NCBI GenBank assembly: GCA_002280565.1
Contig: NCEF01000005.1
Span: 75,589-137,334, forward strand
Direction of reading: 5' to 3'
DNA from: Sphingomonas sp. 32-66-10
GTDB lineage: Bacteria > Pseudomonadota > Alphaproteobacteria > Sphingomonadales > Sphingomonadaceae
Length of the DNA stretch: 61,746 nucleotides
The first letter of the stretch is position 1. The number at the start of each line of letters is the position of its first letter. Positions 35,670-46,840 of this stretch are shown here, in pieces. A program made the position numbers and the translations under genes. The notes beneath the pieces are model-generated. The model had not been told where the DNA came from. It did not search any database and was given only the letters and a program-made list of their open reading frames with translations.

Positions 35670-38324
35670 CTACACCCGCTGCAGCATCGCATCCGCCACG
35701 GCGCGCTCAAGATCGGCCTGGGTAAAGGGTTTGTTGAGGCGGAGGAGATGCTCGGCGGCTTCGGCGGGGGTTTCGCCATAGCCGGTGGCGAGGATGATCG
35801 GCAGCTCGGGACGCCGCGCGCGGACGTGCGCAATCAGTTCGGTCCCGGTCATCCCCGGCATTGCCTGATCGGTGATGAGCAGCGCGATATCCTCCCGCGC
35901 CGCAAGCTGGTCGAGCGCGGCGGCACCGGACTCGGCTTCGATCGCCTTGTGCCCCAGGTCGGTGAGCAGATCGGCGGTGTTCATCAAGACCAGTGGATCG
36001 TCATCGGCCACCAGCACGACCAGCGACCGGGTGGCGGCGCGACCGACGACATTGCGCAATACGGTCACGGCAGGGCGCGCAAATTCCCCGGCAACCGGAA
36101 GCCAGATATGGGCGTGTGTGCCCCGGCCCGCCTCGCTTTCGATCTCCAGCATCCCGCCATTCTGACGGGCAAAGCCGTGAATCATCGACAGGCCAAGGCC
36201 CGTTCCCTTGCCCACCCCCTTGGTGGTGAAGAACGGCTCGGTCGCGCGGGCGAGCGTTGCGGCATCCATGCCCGTCCCCTCGTCGCTCACCGTCATGCGG
36301 ACATAATGACCGGAGGTGAGGCCGCGCACCTCGCCGATCACCTCGCGTTCGACGCCGCGAATGCAGATAAGGCCCCCGTCGGGCATCGCGTCGCGCGCAT
36401 TCACCGCCAGATTGACCAGCGCCATTTCCAGCTGGTTCACGTCGCCGGAAACGGCGGGCAGGCGATCGGGGAAATCCATCTCGATCCGCCATGCCGGCCC
36501 AATGGTGCGTTCGAGCAGGCCGCGCATGTCGGCGACCAGCGCGGGCACGTCGATCCGTTCGGTCTTGAGTTCCTGTCGGCGGGCAAAGGCGAGCATACGC
36601 TGAGTTAGCGCCGCACCGCGATCGGCGGCCTGCAGCGAATTGTCGATCAGGCGGGTGATCTGGGCATCATCCTCGGGCAGACGTTTGCGCAGCAGGGTCA
36701 GGCCGCTCATGATCGCCATCAGCAGATTGTTGAAATCATGCGCGACCCCGCCGGTCAGCTGACCGATCGCCTCGATCTTCTGGCTCTGGAACAATGCCTC
36801 GCGCGCGACTTCCAGCTCGCGCTGCGCCTCTTCGCGCTCGGTGATGTCGCGGGTGATCTTGGCAAAGCCGATCAGCTTGCCGTCATCGTCATGGATCGCA
36901 TCGAGCACCACGCTGGCGCGGAAGCGCACGCCGCCCTTGCGCATCCGCCAGCCCTCCGCTGCGAAGCGCCCCTGTCGTCGTGCGGTTTCGAGCGCGCGTT
37001 GCGGCTCTCCGGCGGCGCGATCCTCTTCGTGATAGAAGGTCGAGAAGTGCGCACCCATGATTTCATCGGGAGCGTAGCCCTTGATTCGCTGCGCCCCGGC
37101 GTTCCAGCTGGCGACAATGCCGTCGGGATCGAGCATGTAGATCGCATAGTCGGTCACGCCCTGCACCAGCAGGCGGAACTGGGTGCGGCTCTGCTCCAGC
37201 GCGGCGGCGCGCTCGGTCGCACGGGTTTCGAGTTCGGCGTTGAGTTCGCGCAGCTGGATCGCGGTCTTGCGCAGCTCTGCCTCGGCCGCCGCACGCTCGA
37301 CATGCGCCCAGCTGCGGTCGGTTACCTCGCGGATCAGCGCGACTTCATCGGCGGTCCAGACATGGGGTTCGTCGTGGTGCGCCGCCATGAGCGCGATCAG
37401 CCGACCGTCCTTGACCAGCGGCATGCAGCACGTGGCGGCGATACGGATCGCCTGGAACGCCGCCGCTTCATGCTCGGGCAGTTCGATGGCATTGTCGTCG
37501 AGGATCAACGGGCGCCCCGCGCTGAGTTCGCGCACCGCCTGTTCGCCGAACGCGGCGAACTGGTAATGCCCGACGGTCGACGGCAATCCGGGGCGCACCC
37601 AATCGCCGCGGATCGTCAGCCCCGCGCCATCTGCATCCATATCGGCATAGGCGCAGTTGGACGCGCCAAGATGTTCGGCAAGCTTGGCCGTCGTGATCGC
37701 GAGGATTTCCAGCGGATCGGTCGCACGCCCGGTGTCGCGGTCGAGCGCATCGAGGAAGCGCAGCCGCGCCTCGCTTTTGCGCAACGCCTGTTCGGCGAGG
37801 ACCGACTCGGTCGTCTCGACCACCACCGCCATCACCCCGGCCGGGTGCCCGTCATCATCGAACACGGGCGAGTAGTCGAGGTCGAGCCAGCAATCCTCGA
37901 ACACCCCGGTGCGGTTGAGCTTCAATCGGTGGTTGCGATAGGCGAGCGTGCCGCCGGCAAGGCCGACGCGCATGACGTGGGCGTTGAGATCGGCAACTTC
38001 GGGCCACGCCTCGAGCACCTTCATGCCGAGCAGTCCCGGATGCCGCTCCCCGGCAAAGGCCGAATAGCCATCATTGTAGATGAGGTGTCCGTCCTCGCCC
38101 CACAGCATGACCAGCGGCACGGGCGAGTTGACGAGAAAGGCGACGATGCTGCGCAGGCTCTGCGACCATTGCGCGATCGCGCCGACACCGGTCGTCGACC
38201 AGTCATAGGCGGCGATGCGCGCGCCCATCTCTCCGCCATTGGCCAAAAATGCCGAGACGTCCGCCACCGGTGTCGCGCTGGATTCCACGCTTGCTCCGCC
38301 ATTCCCCCGGCGATGCATGTGCAT
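35670..38324 (-). CDS. cytoplasmic PAS-GAF-PAS hybrid sensor histidine kinase
   Basis: 884 residues without a transmembrane segment. Domain order: PAS (about 60-185, ending VMAVVVETTESVLAEQALR), GAF (about 195-345, ASNCAYADMDADGAGLTIRG), coiled linker, PAS (about 380-505, YAIYMLDPDGIVASWNAGAQ), HisKA with phospho-His in IGQLTGGVAHDFNNLLMAIM, HATPase (NLAVNARDAMPDGGLICIRG, GVGKGTGLGLSMIHGFARQN) and a C-terminal receiver (VLVADDDPLVLMNTADLLTD, Asp in LLITDQAMPGMTG). The receiver lies after the kinase, so it may feed a phosphorelay. The VAHDFNN type is common in alphaproteobacterial kinases for redox, light or general stress. No cognate regulator is adjacent. Confidence 0.92.
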   Translation of the reverse strand: MHMHRRGNGGASVESSATPVADVSAFLANGGEMGARIAAYDWSTTGVGAIAQWSQSLRSIVAFLVNSPVPLVMLWGEDGHLIYNDGYSAFAGERHPGLLGMKVLEAWPEVADLNAHVMRVGLAGGTLAYRNHRLKLNRTGVFEDCWLDLDYSPVFDDDGHPAGVMAVVVETTESVLAEQALRKSEARLRFLDALDRDTGRATDPLEILAITTAKLAEHLGASNCAYADMDADGAGLTIRGDWVRPGLPSTVGHYQFAAFGEQAVRELSAGRPLILDDNAIELPEHEAAAFQAIRIAATCCMPLVKDGRLIALMAAHHDEPHVWTADEVALIREVTDRSWAHVERAAAEAELRKTAIQLRELNAELETRATERAAALEQSRTQFRLLVQGVTDYAIYMLDPDGIVASWNAGAQRIKGYAPDEIMGAHFSTFYHEEDRAAGEPQRALETARRQGRFAAEGWRMRKGGVRFRASVVLDAIHDDDGKLIGFAKITRDITEREEAQRELEVAREALFQSQKIEAIGQLTGGVAHDFNNLLMAIMSGLTLLRKRLPEDDAQITRLIDNSLQAADRGAALTQRMLAFARRQELKTERIDVPALVADMRGLLERTIGPAWRIEMDFPDRLPAVSGDVNQLEMALVNLAVNARDAMPDGGLICIRGVEREVIGEVRGLTSGHYVRMTVSDEGTGMDAATLARATEPFFTTKGVGKGTGLGLSMIHGFARQNGGMLEIESEAGRGTHAHIWLPVAGEFARPAVTVLRNVVGRAATRSLVVLVADDDPLVLMNTADLLTDLGHKAIEAESGAAALDQLAAREDIALLITDQAMPGMTGTELIAHVRARRPELPIILATGYGETPAEAAEHLLRLNKPFTQADLERAVADAMLQRV

Positions 38325-38405
38325 CGGCCCAGAGGATTGAACGCGCGCGTAAAACGATCGGTTCCGCCGCGGCTAATTTTTGTAATTACATATGTTTAGG
38401 CAGGT

Positions 38406-39926
<1,521 letters not shown>

Positions 39927-40089
39927 CTAGGGGGTGGGTAAGGAAGACGCTTTGGATCGCACAACGGCGCATGTCAGACGGGCGCGGCGGATCCTTCATC
40001 GGGTACGGCCCGCCCGCCGGCTTTTGAGAATTCGTTTCGCCTCGGTTATGGTGTATGGTGAGGTCGACTTCGCGAGGGACATCATTTCG

Positions 40090-43000
40090 ATGCAGAGGTT
40101 GACTGAACGCTTCGGCGTCCGCCGGTTGCTGATCGGCGGCTTGGCAGCGGTCATGCTGTTGATCGCGATTCCCGTTGGTTGCGGGTGGCTTCAATCGGCT
40201 CCACCGGCTGACCGGGCCGATCTTTTGCGCATGATCGCAGAGGCCCGCGACAGCCTGGACGCGCCGGGCAGGACCGTTGTCGAAGCCGCGAAACACCTGG
40301 AAACGGCCGAGGCCACGCTGGATTTCGTGCGCGATCAGGTAACGCTCGCCGACTATCGATACCGTCGCCTCGATCCCGATATCGCGCTAGCGTACCGCAG
40401 CGCGAATGCAATCGACAAGGCGGCCCTGCTCGCGGCGTTGCTCAAGGCGCAGGGCCATGACGTGCAAATCCACTATGCCGACTGGCCAAGGGATGTGGAG
40501 CCGATCCGCGCAACCGGCCTAAAGATGCCGGCGGCGGTTCAGCGGCTGATCCGTGCGCTCGGTGCCGAGGCGGACGGCGAATCCGACGCTGAAGTCCGCA
40601 ATCGCGGCGCGGCGCTGCGCGCCAGCGTGGAACGCGCATCGACGGTCGTTACCCCGCATGTCTATGGGCCGGCCAACGACCGTGGCGTTCGCGCGCCGCG
40701 CTATCGTTATTGGGTGCGCGCCCGAAGGGACGGCGGCGAGTGGCAGGATTACGACCCGGTTTTCGCGGATCAGCCGACGGATAAGGGATATGCGGTGACG
40801 CTGGATGACGTCGTCCCGGTGAAGATCGAGCTGTTGAGCGAAAACAGGGCGGGCGTGCGACGCACGTTGCTCAGCTGGCGCGGCCCCATCACTGGCGACA
40901 TGTCGTTGACCTACCTCCCGACGGTTGGGGCACAAGCCTATATGAAGGGTAACGCCGGACCTGAAACGGTACCGCTGTGGACACCGGTTCTCGCGGTTGG
41001 CGGCAAGACGATCGCAGGACGCCCATTTACCCCCGACGGATCGGCGGCCCCGGCAAGCCGGGATGGCGGCCCGCTGTTCGCGTCGGACGCGGCGGTGCCC
41101 GTCCCGACGATCCGGTCGCTGAACATCGAACAGGTCGATGCCACGAAATTTCCGCGCATGGAGGCGTTGATCAGTGCCGACGTGGCAGGCGAAACGGTTT
41201 GGCGCGCGCAGTTCCTGAAGCTGACCGACAATGGCAAGGCGTCGGCGGTACGGATCGAGTCGCAACCTGCGTCGGTTTATGGCGGCCGCACATTGATGTT
41301 CGTGATCGACAATTCCGGATCGATGACCCCGCATCTCGACAGGATGCGGCAGATCATGTTCGACCTGATCGACCGGCTCGGCCCGGGTGTTCGCATCGGC
41401 ATGACCCATACCGAAGCGGCAGACAAGCTGGTGGTGCCGCCCCGCTTCCTGACCGACAAGCCCGCGTTGAAGGCAGAGATCGACGCGGCAATGAAGCCCG
41501 GCGGCGCGAACCGGGAAGTCGCAGCGATCAAGACCATCCTGCGCGACGTCACGACACCGGTCGATATCCTGCTGGTCGGCGATGGCGAACTGGACAATCC
41601 GGCCACGACAGGATTGATCCGGTCGATGATCGTGGAACGTCAGGGCGACATCTATTCGATCCTGGTCACCGGCAAGCCCGATCTGTACCGCGCCTTTTCC
41701 GCCGAGGTATGGAGCGCCCTGCCCGGCCAAGTTCCCGACGCGCTGACCGCCCGGCTCACCGACCGTTTTTCGGACCAGCTGCGAATCTCGTGGACGGCAA
41801 GCGGCGATGCGCGCGATGGCCGCCAGGTGACGCTGGCGAGCCCCGGCTGGTCGGGAGGCCTTGCCCGATCGACCTATGATGTCGCAGCCACCTCAGGCGA
41901 TATCGCCACCGACTCGCCGCTTGGCCCTGGCCTGATTCTCAGCGTCAGCACCGAAGCCGATGACGACGTGACCCACCTTCGCCGCATCGTACCGCTTGAG
42001 GGGCCGAATCCGGCAGCAGCGTTGATGTCGGCCGCCCGAATATCGCTGGTCCCCGGCCTTACGCCGGTTTCGGCGATGCTGGCCGCCAATCTCGATGCCT
42101 GGCACGCCATCGGCACTGCGCGCCAAAGCGGAGGCACGGCAGTTCCGCCATATCGCGCAGGCCCATCCTTTCTGGCGATGGCGCGCAGCAACGCGATGCT
42201 GCGGGCGGCAATGGTCGCATATGGCGACGCGCTCTACGCAGAGCGCCCCCTAGTGCTGGTCGAGCGCGTTGCGATCGCGACAGAGGGCGGCAATTCCAAC
42301 CCGGGCGATGGTGCAACGCTGACCCGCACGCTAGATCTGATGAACCCCGAGGCTCTGACCCAGCGCAGCGACGAACCCAAACCCTGGCGGATCGGGTTGG
42401 CGATCGGAGCGGGGGAAGGCGCAGCGCTGGAAGTCGACGGCCTGTCCAGGGCCATTGTCGACAGCAGCAGGCCAATCGTCGTCCGGCCTCAAGACACGCT
42501 CCCGCCAACCTTGGCGGCAATTGCCGAGGCGCGATCGATCCACACCGCCACCCGCGACGGTTCCCGCACCCTGATTACCGGGGATAAGGCTGGCCCCGCC
42601 GCATGGGTGGTGGGACGTGGCGGCTATCTGGAGGTTCGCACCTTCGACCCGCCGGGCAAGGGGGCCAATGCCGAGCAGGCGATCCGCGAATTCAAGCGAC
42701 AGAAGGACAATCTGCGGCGCGCCGGGATTTTGTGGAGCGGGCTGGCCGCGCCCTATGGCGTGCCCGGTGCGCCGCTGGGCGGCATTGTCGGCCTGCTGGA
42801 GGCGAACCGAAAGATGTGGTGCTATTCATCGGTAATGATGGGCTATGTCGCAGACGACATCGCCGGACAGAATTACGCGGATGAAACCGATGCAGCGCAA
42901 TGGCAGCAACGCGCGGGGACCGCGTGCGAGATCAACCCTGAGAATTTCGGTCGCGAACTTGGCGCAAGCATGGCCAGTGGCGCCATCTCCAACCAGTTGA

Positions 43001-43155
43001 CCGATATTCTCGGCGGCGCGGCGGGCGCGGGTTACAAGAAATGGGCGGGCGACGATCTGAGCCCCTGGGCCACTGCATTGCTCAGCGGAGGTCTGAGCGC
43101 CGGGTTCGACACTGATGGCGGCATCAACCACCATATTTCCAGCGCCCTGCAATGA
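40090..43155 (+). CDS. large VWA protein with degenerate transglutaminase-like domain
   Basis: 1021 residues, membrane- or periplasm-targeted. The N-terminus has one hydrophobic helix (RRLLIGGLAAVMLLIAIPVG) followed by Cys, a weak lipobox. About residues 70-215 resemble the transglutaminase-like fold (DFVRDQVTLADYRYRRLDPD; NAIDKAALLAALLKAQGHDV; WQDYDPVF) but the catalytic Cys position is not Cys, so it is probably an inactive pseudoenzyme. About 395-560 is a von Willebrand factor A domain with a MIDAS DNSGSM (about residue 406) for metal-dependent ligand binding. The C-terminal 450 residues have no recognised domain; the end is Gly/Ala-rich (GGAAGAGYKKWAGDDLSPWA). It is a single-gene unit. 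Function is unknown. Confidence 0.8.
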   Translation: MQRLTERFGVRRLLIGGLAAVMLLIAIPVGCGWLQSAPPADRADLLRMIAEARDSLDAPGRTVVEAAKHLETAEATLDFVRDQVTLADYRYRRLDPDIALAYRSANAIDKAALLAALLKAQGHDVQIHYADWPRDVEPIRATGLKMPAAVQRLIRALGAEADGESDAEVRNRGAALRASVERASTVVTPHVYGPANDRGVRAPRYRYWVRARRDGGEWQDYDPVFADQPTDKGYAVTLDDVVPVKIELLSENRAGVRRTLLSWRGPITGDMSLTYLPTVGAQAYMKGNAGPETVPLWTPVLAVGGKTIAGRPFTPDGSAAPASRDGGPLFASDAAVPVPTIRSLNIEQVDATKFPRMEALISADVAGETVWRAQFLKLTDNGKASAVRIESQPASVYGGRTLMFVIDNSGSMTPHLDRMRQIMFDLIDRLGPGVRIGMTHTEAADKLVVPPRFLTDKPALKAEIDAAMKPGGANREVAAIKTILRDVTTPVDILLVGDGELDNPATTGLIRSMIVERQGDIYSILVTGKPDLYRAFSAEVWSALPGQVPDALTARLTDRFSDQLRISWTASGDARDGRQVTLASPGWSGGLARSTYDVAATSGDIATDSPLGPGLILSVSTEADDDVTHLRRIVPLEGPNPAAALMSAARISLVPGLTPVSAMLAANLDAWHAIGTARQSGGTAVPPYRAGPSFLAMARSNAMLRAAMVAYGDALYAERPLVLVERVAIATEGGNSNPGDGATLTRTLDLMNPEALTQRSDEPKPWRIGLAIGAGEGAALEVDGLSRAIVDSSRPIVVRPQDTLPPTLAAIAEARSIHTATRDGSRTLITGDKAGPAAWVVGRGGYLEVRTFDPPGKGANAEQAIREFKRQKDNLRRAGILWSGLAAPYGVPGAPLGGIVGLLEANRKMWCYSSVMMGYVADDIAGQNYADETDAAQWQQRAGTACEINPENFGRELGASMASGAISNQLTDILGGAAGAGYKKWAGDDLSPWATALLSGGLSAGFDTDGGINHHISSALQ

Positions 43156-43205
43156 CGCACCCAGGCGCCGTATTACCCGAACCGGAACGGGGGCGGCACT
43201 GACCG

Positions 43206-44030
43206 CTAACGTAAGCCTACCCGCGCCAGCAGCGCCCTGGCGCGATCGACGTGCATCTCTTCGATCATCGCGTCCTTGTAGCGTTCCGCGCCGCCAGTGA
43301 ACGCCGCGACCAGCGCGCGTGCGTCTTCCAGTTCCGCTTCGGTCGGGTCGAACGCGGCGCGGGCGATGTCGATCTGGTTGGGGTGGATCAGACTCTTGCC
43401 GTCAAAGCCGAGCAGGCGGCCCTCGGCGCATTCCGCCGCCAGCCCTTCGGCATCGTCGAGGCGATTGAACACGCCGTCGAGCACCCACAATTCCCGCGCC
43501 CGCGCCGCCAGCACGACCAGCTGCAGCGACAGCGCCATCTGCGCGCGCCCCGCCGCCGGGGGCAACTTCAACGACGCCGCAAGGTCGTTGGTCCCGACGA
43601 TCAGGCCGGCCAGCTCGACGCCCCAGCCGGTGGTGCTGGCGATCGGACCGACATTCATCACCCCCGCCGCAGTCTCGATCATCGCGAGCACCGGGCGGTC
43701 GGCGTAGAGCGCGGCATAGGTGATCGCCTCCGCCGTCTCGACCTTGGGCACGATGACATGGGTCGCGGCGGATTTCTTGACCGCCTTCAGATCCGCCTTC
43801 CAGTGATCGCTGTCCTTGCCGTTGACGCGGACGCCGAACGGGCGATCGCCAAAGCCCTCGACCGCTTTCACCGCCTCGCGCGCCGCTTCCTTGTCCTCCG
43901 CTTTCACCGCATCCTCGAGGTCGAGGATCACCATGTCAGCCTTCAACCCTTTCGCCTTCTCGATCGCGCGGGCATTCGATGCGGGCAGGAACAGCGCAGT
44001 GCGCGGCGGGGCGTAAATCGCTTTGCTCAT
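43206..44030 (-). CDS. CitE-like CoA ester lyase (HpcH/HpaI aldolase family)
   Basis: 274-residue (beta/alpha)8 enzyme. The CitE-like signature runs RTALFLPASNARAIEKAKGL, VILDLEDAV, FGVRVNGKDS, VIVPKVETAE, VLAMIETAAGVMNV, LIVGTNDLAA and GFDGKSLIHPNQIDIARAAF. The metal-binding acidic residues and the Arg for the CoA carboxylate are in place. Homologues act as (S)-citramalyl- or malyl-CoA lyases/thioesterases. Which one applies here is not clear. No citrate-lyase alpha/gamma subunits are nearby, so it is not a citrate lyase. It is divergent from the SPFH gene. Confidence 0.9.
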   Translation of the reverse strand: MSKAIYAPPRTALFLPASNARAIEKAKGLKADMVILDLEDAVKAEDKEAAREAVKAVEGFGDRPFGVRVNGKDSDHWKADLKAVKKSAATHVIVPKVETAEAITYAALYADRPVLAMIETAAGVMNVGPIASTTGWGVELAGLIVGTNDLAASLKLPPAAGRAQMALSLQLVVLAARARELWVLDGVFNRLDDAEGLAAECAEGRLLGFDGKSLIHPNQIDIARAAFDPTEAELEDARALVAAFTGGAERYKDAMIEEMHVDRARALLARVGLR

Positions 44031-44080
44031 GGCCCCTCTATGCTAGGATCGCGGGAAGTAGGAAACCCAGGGGACGCGTG

Positions 44081-44900
44081 ATGGAACTAACGGTCGGCGC
44101 ATTTTTCATCCTGATGGTGCTGGTGCTGCTGTACCTGTTCGCCAGCATCAAGATCGTCCGTCAGGGCTATCATTACACGATCGAGCATTTCGGCCGCTTC
44201 ACCAATGTCGCGACGCGCCTATGAGGTGTCGGACCTGTATGTCGCGCTGCTCCAGCTGACGACGACCAACCTGCGCACGGTGATGGGGTCGATGGACCTC
44301 GACGAAACCCTGTCCAAGCGCGACGAGATCAACGCGCGGCTGTTGTCGGTGGTCGACCATGCGACGACGCCCTGGGGGGTCAAGATCACCCGCGTCGAGA
44401 TCAAGGACATCCGCCCGCCCGCCGACATCGTCAACGCGATGGGCCGCCAGATGAAGGCCGAGCGTGAGAAGCGCGCCAATATCCTTGAGGCCGAGGGCAG
44501 CCGCCAGTCGGAGATTCTGCGTGCCGAGGGCCAGAAACAGGCGCGCATCCTTGAGGCCGAGGGGCGCAAGGAATCGGCCTTCCGCGACTCCGAAGCCCGC
44601 GAACGTGCTGCGGAGGCCGAGGCCAAGGCGACGCAGGTCGTCAGCCAGGCGATCGAAAGCGGCGGCACCCAGTCGCTCAACTATTTCATCGCGCAGAAAT
44701 ATGTCGAAGCCATCGGCAAGTTCGCGACCAGCCCCAATGCCAAGACGATCCTGTTCCCGGTCGAGGCGACGCAGCTGATGGGCACGCTGGGCGGGATCGG
44801 TGAACTGGCGAAGGAGGCGTTCGGCAAGGTCGATACACCCGCCGCGCCGCCCGCACCGCAACAGCGCGTGCGCCAGTCGCCGTTCAAGACGGAGGAATGA
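44081..44900 (+). pseudogene. SPFH/stomatin-like protein (QmcA type), internally deleted and frameshifted
   Basis: SPFH-domain membrane protein that assembles with NfeD in membrane microdomains. It is split. Fragment 1 (44081-44224) has the transmembrane start [20 protein letters not shown] and [20 protein letters not shown] and then runs to a stop. Fragment 2 (44205-44900, second frame) starts near [20 protein letters not shown] and continues through [20 protein letters not shown], the coiled-coil region with repeated ILEAEG units, and [21 protein letters not shown]. coli QmcA has about 55 residues between these two points, so about 165 bases are missing and the frame shifts at 44207-44215. 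Fragment 2 lacks the membrane helix. Confidence 0.8.
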
Positions 44901-45361
44901 TGGACTGGCTTTCCGACCAGGCTGGCTTTGTCTGGCTGATCGTCGCGGCGTTGCTCGCGATTTGCGAGCTGATGATCCCCGGCGTGTATCTGACGTTCCT
45001 GGCGCTCGGCGCGGCGGCGACGGGCGTGCTGGCGCTGCTCTTTCCCGAGCTGGGCGCGATCGGGCAGTTCATCAGCTTTGCCGCATGGTCCACCGTCGCG
45101 GTGCTGGTCGGCAAGCGCTGGTATGGCGCGAACCCGGTGCCGAGCGCCGACCCCGACCTCAACAACCGCGCCGCGCGGATGATCGGGCAGAGCGTCACCG
45201 TGGTCGATGCGATCAGCGGCGGCAGCGGCCGGGTGCGCGTTGGCGACGGCGAGTGGCCGGCCGAGGGACCGGACCTTCCTGCCGGGGCGAAGGCACGGAT
45301 TTCCACGGTCCGCGGCGGGGTAGTGGTGGTCGAGGCGGTCCCTGCCCTTCCGGCGGATTGA
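44897..45361 (+). CDS. nfeD: NfeD family protein
   Basis: 154 residues. Two to three transmembrane helices ([60 protein letters not shown]) are followed by an OB-fold NfeD C-terminal domain ([40 protein letters not shown]). This is the short NfeD type without the ClpP-like protease part. It overlaps the SPFH gene by four bases, the classic pair that acts in membrane quality control. Confidence 0.9.
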   Translation: MMDWLSDQAGFVWLIVAALLAICELMIPGVYLTFLALGAAATGVLALLFPELGAIGQFISFAAWSTVAVLVGKRWYGANPVPSADPDLNNRAARMIGQSVTVVDAISGGSGRVRVGDGEWPAEGPDLPAGAKARISTVRGGVVVVEAVPALPAD

Positions 45362-45423
45362 TGCCCGCGCTTACCGGATTGAAGGAATTTCGCCGCTAAT
45401 CCTGCGCATCAGGGAGCGGATCG

Positions 45424-46614
45424 ATGTACGTTGAGCGGATCAACTGGGCGGAGCAACGCAACGGTATCGCGGTGGCGCGGCATCCGGGAATCGACGGCGC
45501 CATGGATGCGCTGACGCCGTTCCTGTCCCCGCAGCACCGCTTTCTGCGTGCCGCCTGGTTCGGTGCAGCCGATGACCGCGACGCCGCGACGCTGATCGCC
45601 TGGCGCGGCGACGACACACCGTTAGCGGCGATCCCGACAATCGGATTCGGCCCGGCGCTGGTCGGTGCGCGGACCGTGCCGGGCAGCTATTGGCCGTTCC
45701 GCGGACTGCCGATCGCGGCGGATGCTACCGCCGAGGAACTTGCCGACTTCCTTGCCCATCCGGTGGCACTCGGCGCGCTGGGGCAGGTATGGCGGCTTGG
45801 TCCGACTTATGCCGATGATCCCGCGACGCGGCTTTTCTCGCGCGCCGCAGCGATGGCCGGGTGGACGGTGCTGTCGCGTCCGCTGGGCCAGACCTTCACC
45901 TTCGATCCGGCGACCGGTTGGCCGCGCGCATCGACGCGACGGCGGCTGGCCAATTATGCGCGGCAGCTGGAGCAGCAAGGTGCCGTCACGATCGACTCCG
46001 TGCGCGGAGCCGGGTGGAGCGCGGCGCTGCTCGACGATCTCGGCGCGATCGAGCAGGCGAGCTGGGTCGGACGCGCGACCGATGGGACGGGTGCCAAGTT
46101 CCTGTCCGAAACGCGCCGCGCCGCCTGGCACCGCGTGCTGGGCGATCCGGTGCTGGCCGAGATGCTGATGGCGACCGTGCTGCGCATCGACGGTCGGCCC
46201 ATCGCCTTCTCGTTCGACCTGCTGACCCCGCCAGTCCAGTACAGCATCGCCAGCAGCTATGACGAAGCCTTCGCCGCCTATCGCCCCGGCAAGCTGGTGA
46301 CCGCACATCTGGTAGGCCAGGCCGAATCGCTGGGCATCGACCGCATCGATTTCGGATCGGGCGACTCCGGCTACAAGCGCGAGATGGGGGCGGAAGCGGG
46401 ATCGCGGATCGTCGACCTGCTGCTGGTGCGCAACCGCGCGGCATCGTCGCTGATCCAGCTGCGCTGGGGCCCGGAATGCGCCATCGCCGCCGAAGCCTAT
46501 CGCACCGCCAGCCTGCTCCGCCATGCGGCACGCGCGCGCAAGGGTCGCAGCCGCATCGACATGCTGATGGCGATGGGCGCGATCGCGGCGGCGGCGATCA
46601 GCGTCGGGGAATAG
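45424..46614 (+). CDS. GNAT-like acetyltransferase, BioF2/CelD family
   Basis: 396 residues with the double GNAT fold of the BioF2/GNAT_6 family. Recognisable parts are PFLSPQHRFLRAAWFGAA at the N-terminus and, in the second GNAT half, TVLRIDGRPIAFSFDLLTPP and YSIASSYDEAFAAYRPGKLV with a closing DFGSGDSGYKREMGAEAGSR. These enzymes are often linked to exopolysaccharide or cell-envelope acylation, but no such genes adjoin. The last 50 residues form a basic helix and then a hydrophobic segment (MLMAMGAIAAAAISVG). Confidence 0.85.
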   Translation: MYVERINWAEQRNGIAVARHPGIDGAMDALTPFLSPQHRFLRAAWFGAADDRDAATLIAWRGDDTPLAAIPTIGFGPALVGARTVPGSYWPFRGLPIAADATAEELADFLAHPVALGALGQVWRLGPTYADDPATRLFSRAAAMAGWTVLSRPLGQTFTFDPATGWPRASTRRRLANYARQLEQQGAVTIDSVRGAGWSAALLDDLGAIEQASWVGRATDGTGAKFLSETRRAAWHRVLGDPVLAEMLMATVLRIDGRPIAFSFDLLTPPVQYSIASSYDEAFAAYRPGKLVTAHLVGQAESLGIDRIDFGSGDSGYKREMGAEAGSRIVDLLLVRNRAASSLIQLRWGPECAIAAEAYRTASLLRHAARARKGRSRIDMLMAMGAIAAAAISVGE

Positions 46615-46631
46615 CGCGCGGCCGAAGCCGA

Positions 46632-46832
46632 TCAGCCCCGGCTCGTCACATAAGGTCGCACGAACAAATACATGCCGGTTGCGATCAGCAGCGCGAGGGG
46701 CAGTAGCGGCGCATAAGTGATCACGGCCGGCGGCGGGCCGAATGCCATGGCGATGAAATTGGCGGCGACGCTGAGCGTCAATGCCAGGCCAAGCCAGCGA
46801 TGGCCGGCGCGGATCCAATGATGTCGCATCAT
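46632..46832 (-). CDS. small integral membrane protein (66 aa)
   Basis: 66 residues with two hydrophobic helices (GLALTLSVAANFIAMAF; LLPLALLIATGMYLFV) joined by a GPPP turn, after a basic, His-rich start MMRHHWIRAGHRW. The ATG at 46832 is preceded by GAGGGGGTGG. It follows the VOC protein gene with an 8-bp gap and is probably the third gene of the AraC-VOC unit. No family is recognised. Confidence 0.6.
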   Translation of the reverse strand: MMRHHWIRAGHRWLGLALTLSVAANFIAMAFGPPPAVITYAPLLPLALLIATGMYLFVRPYVTSRG

Positions 46833-46840
46833 CCACCCCC

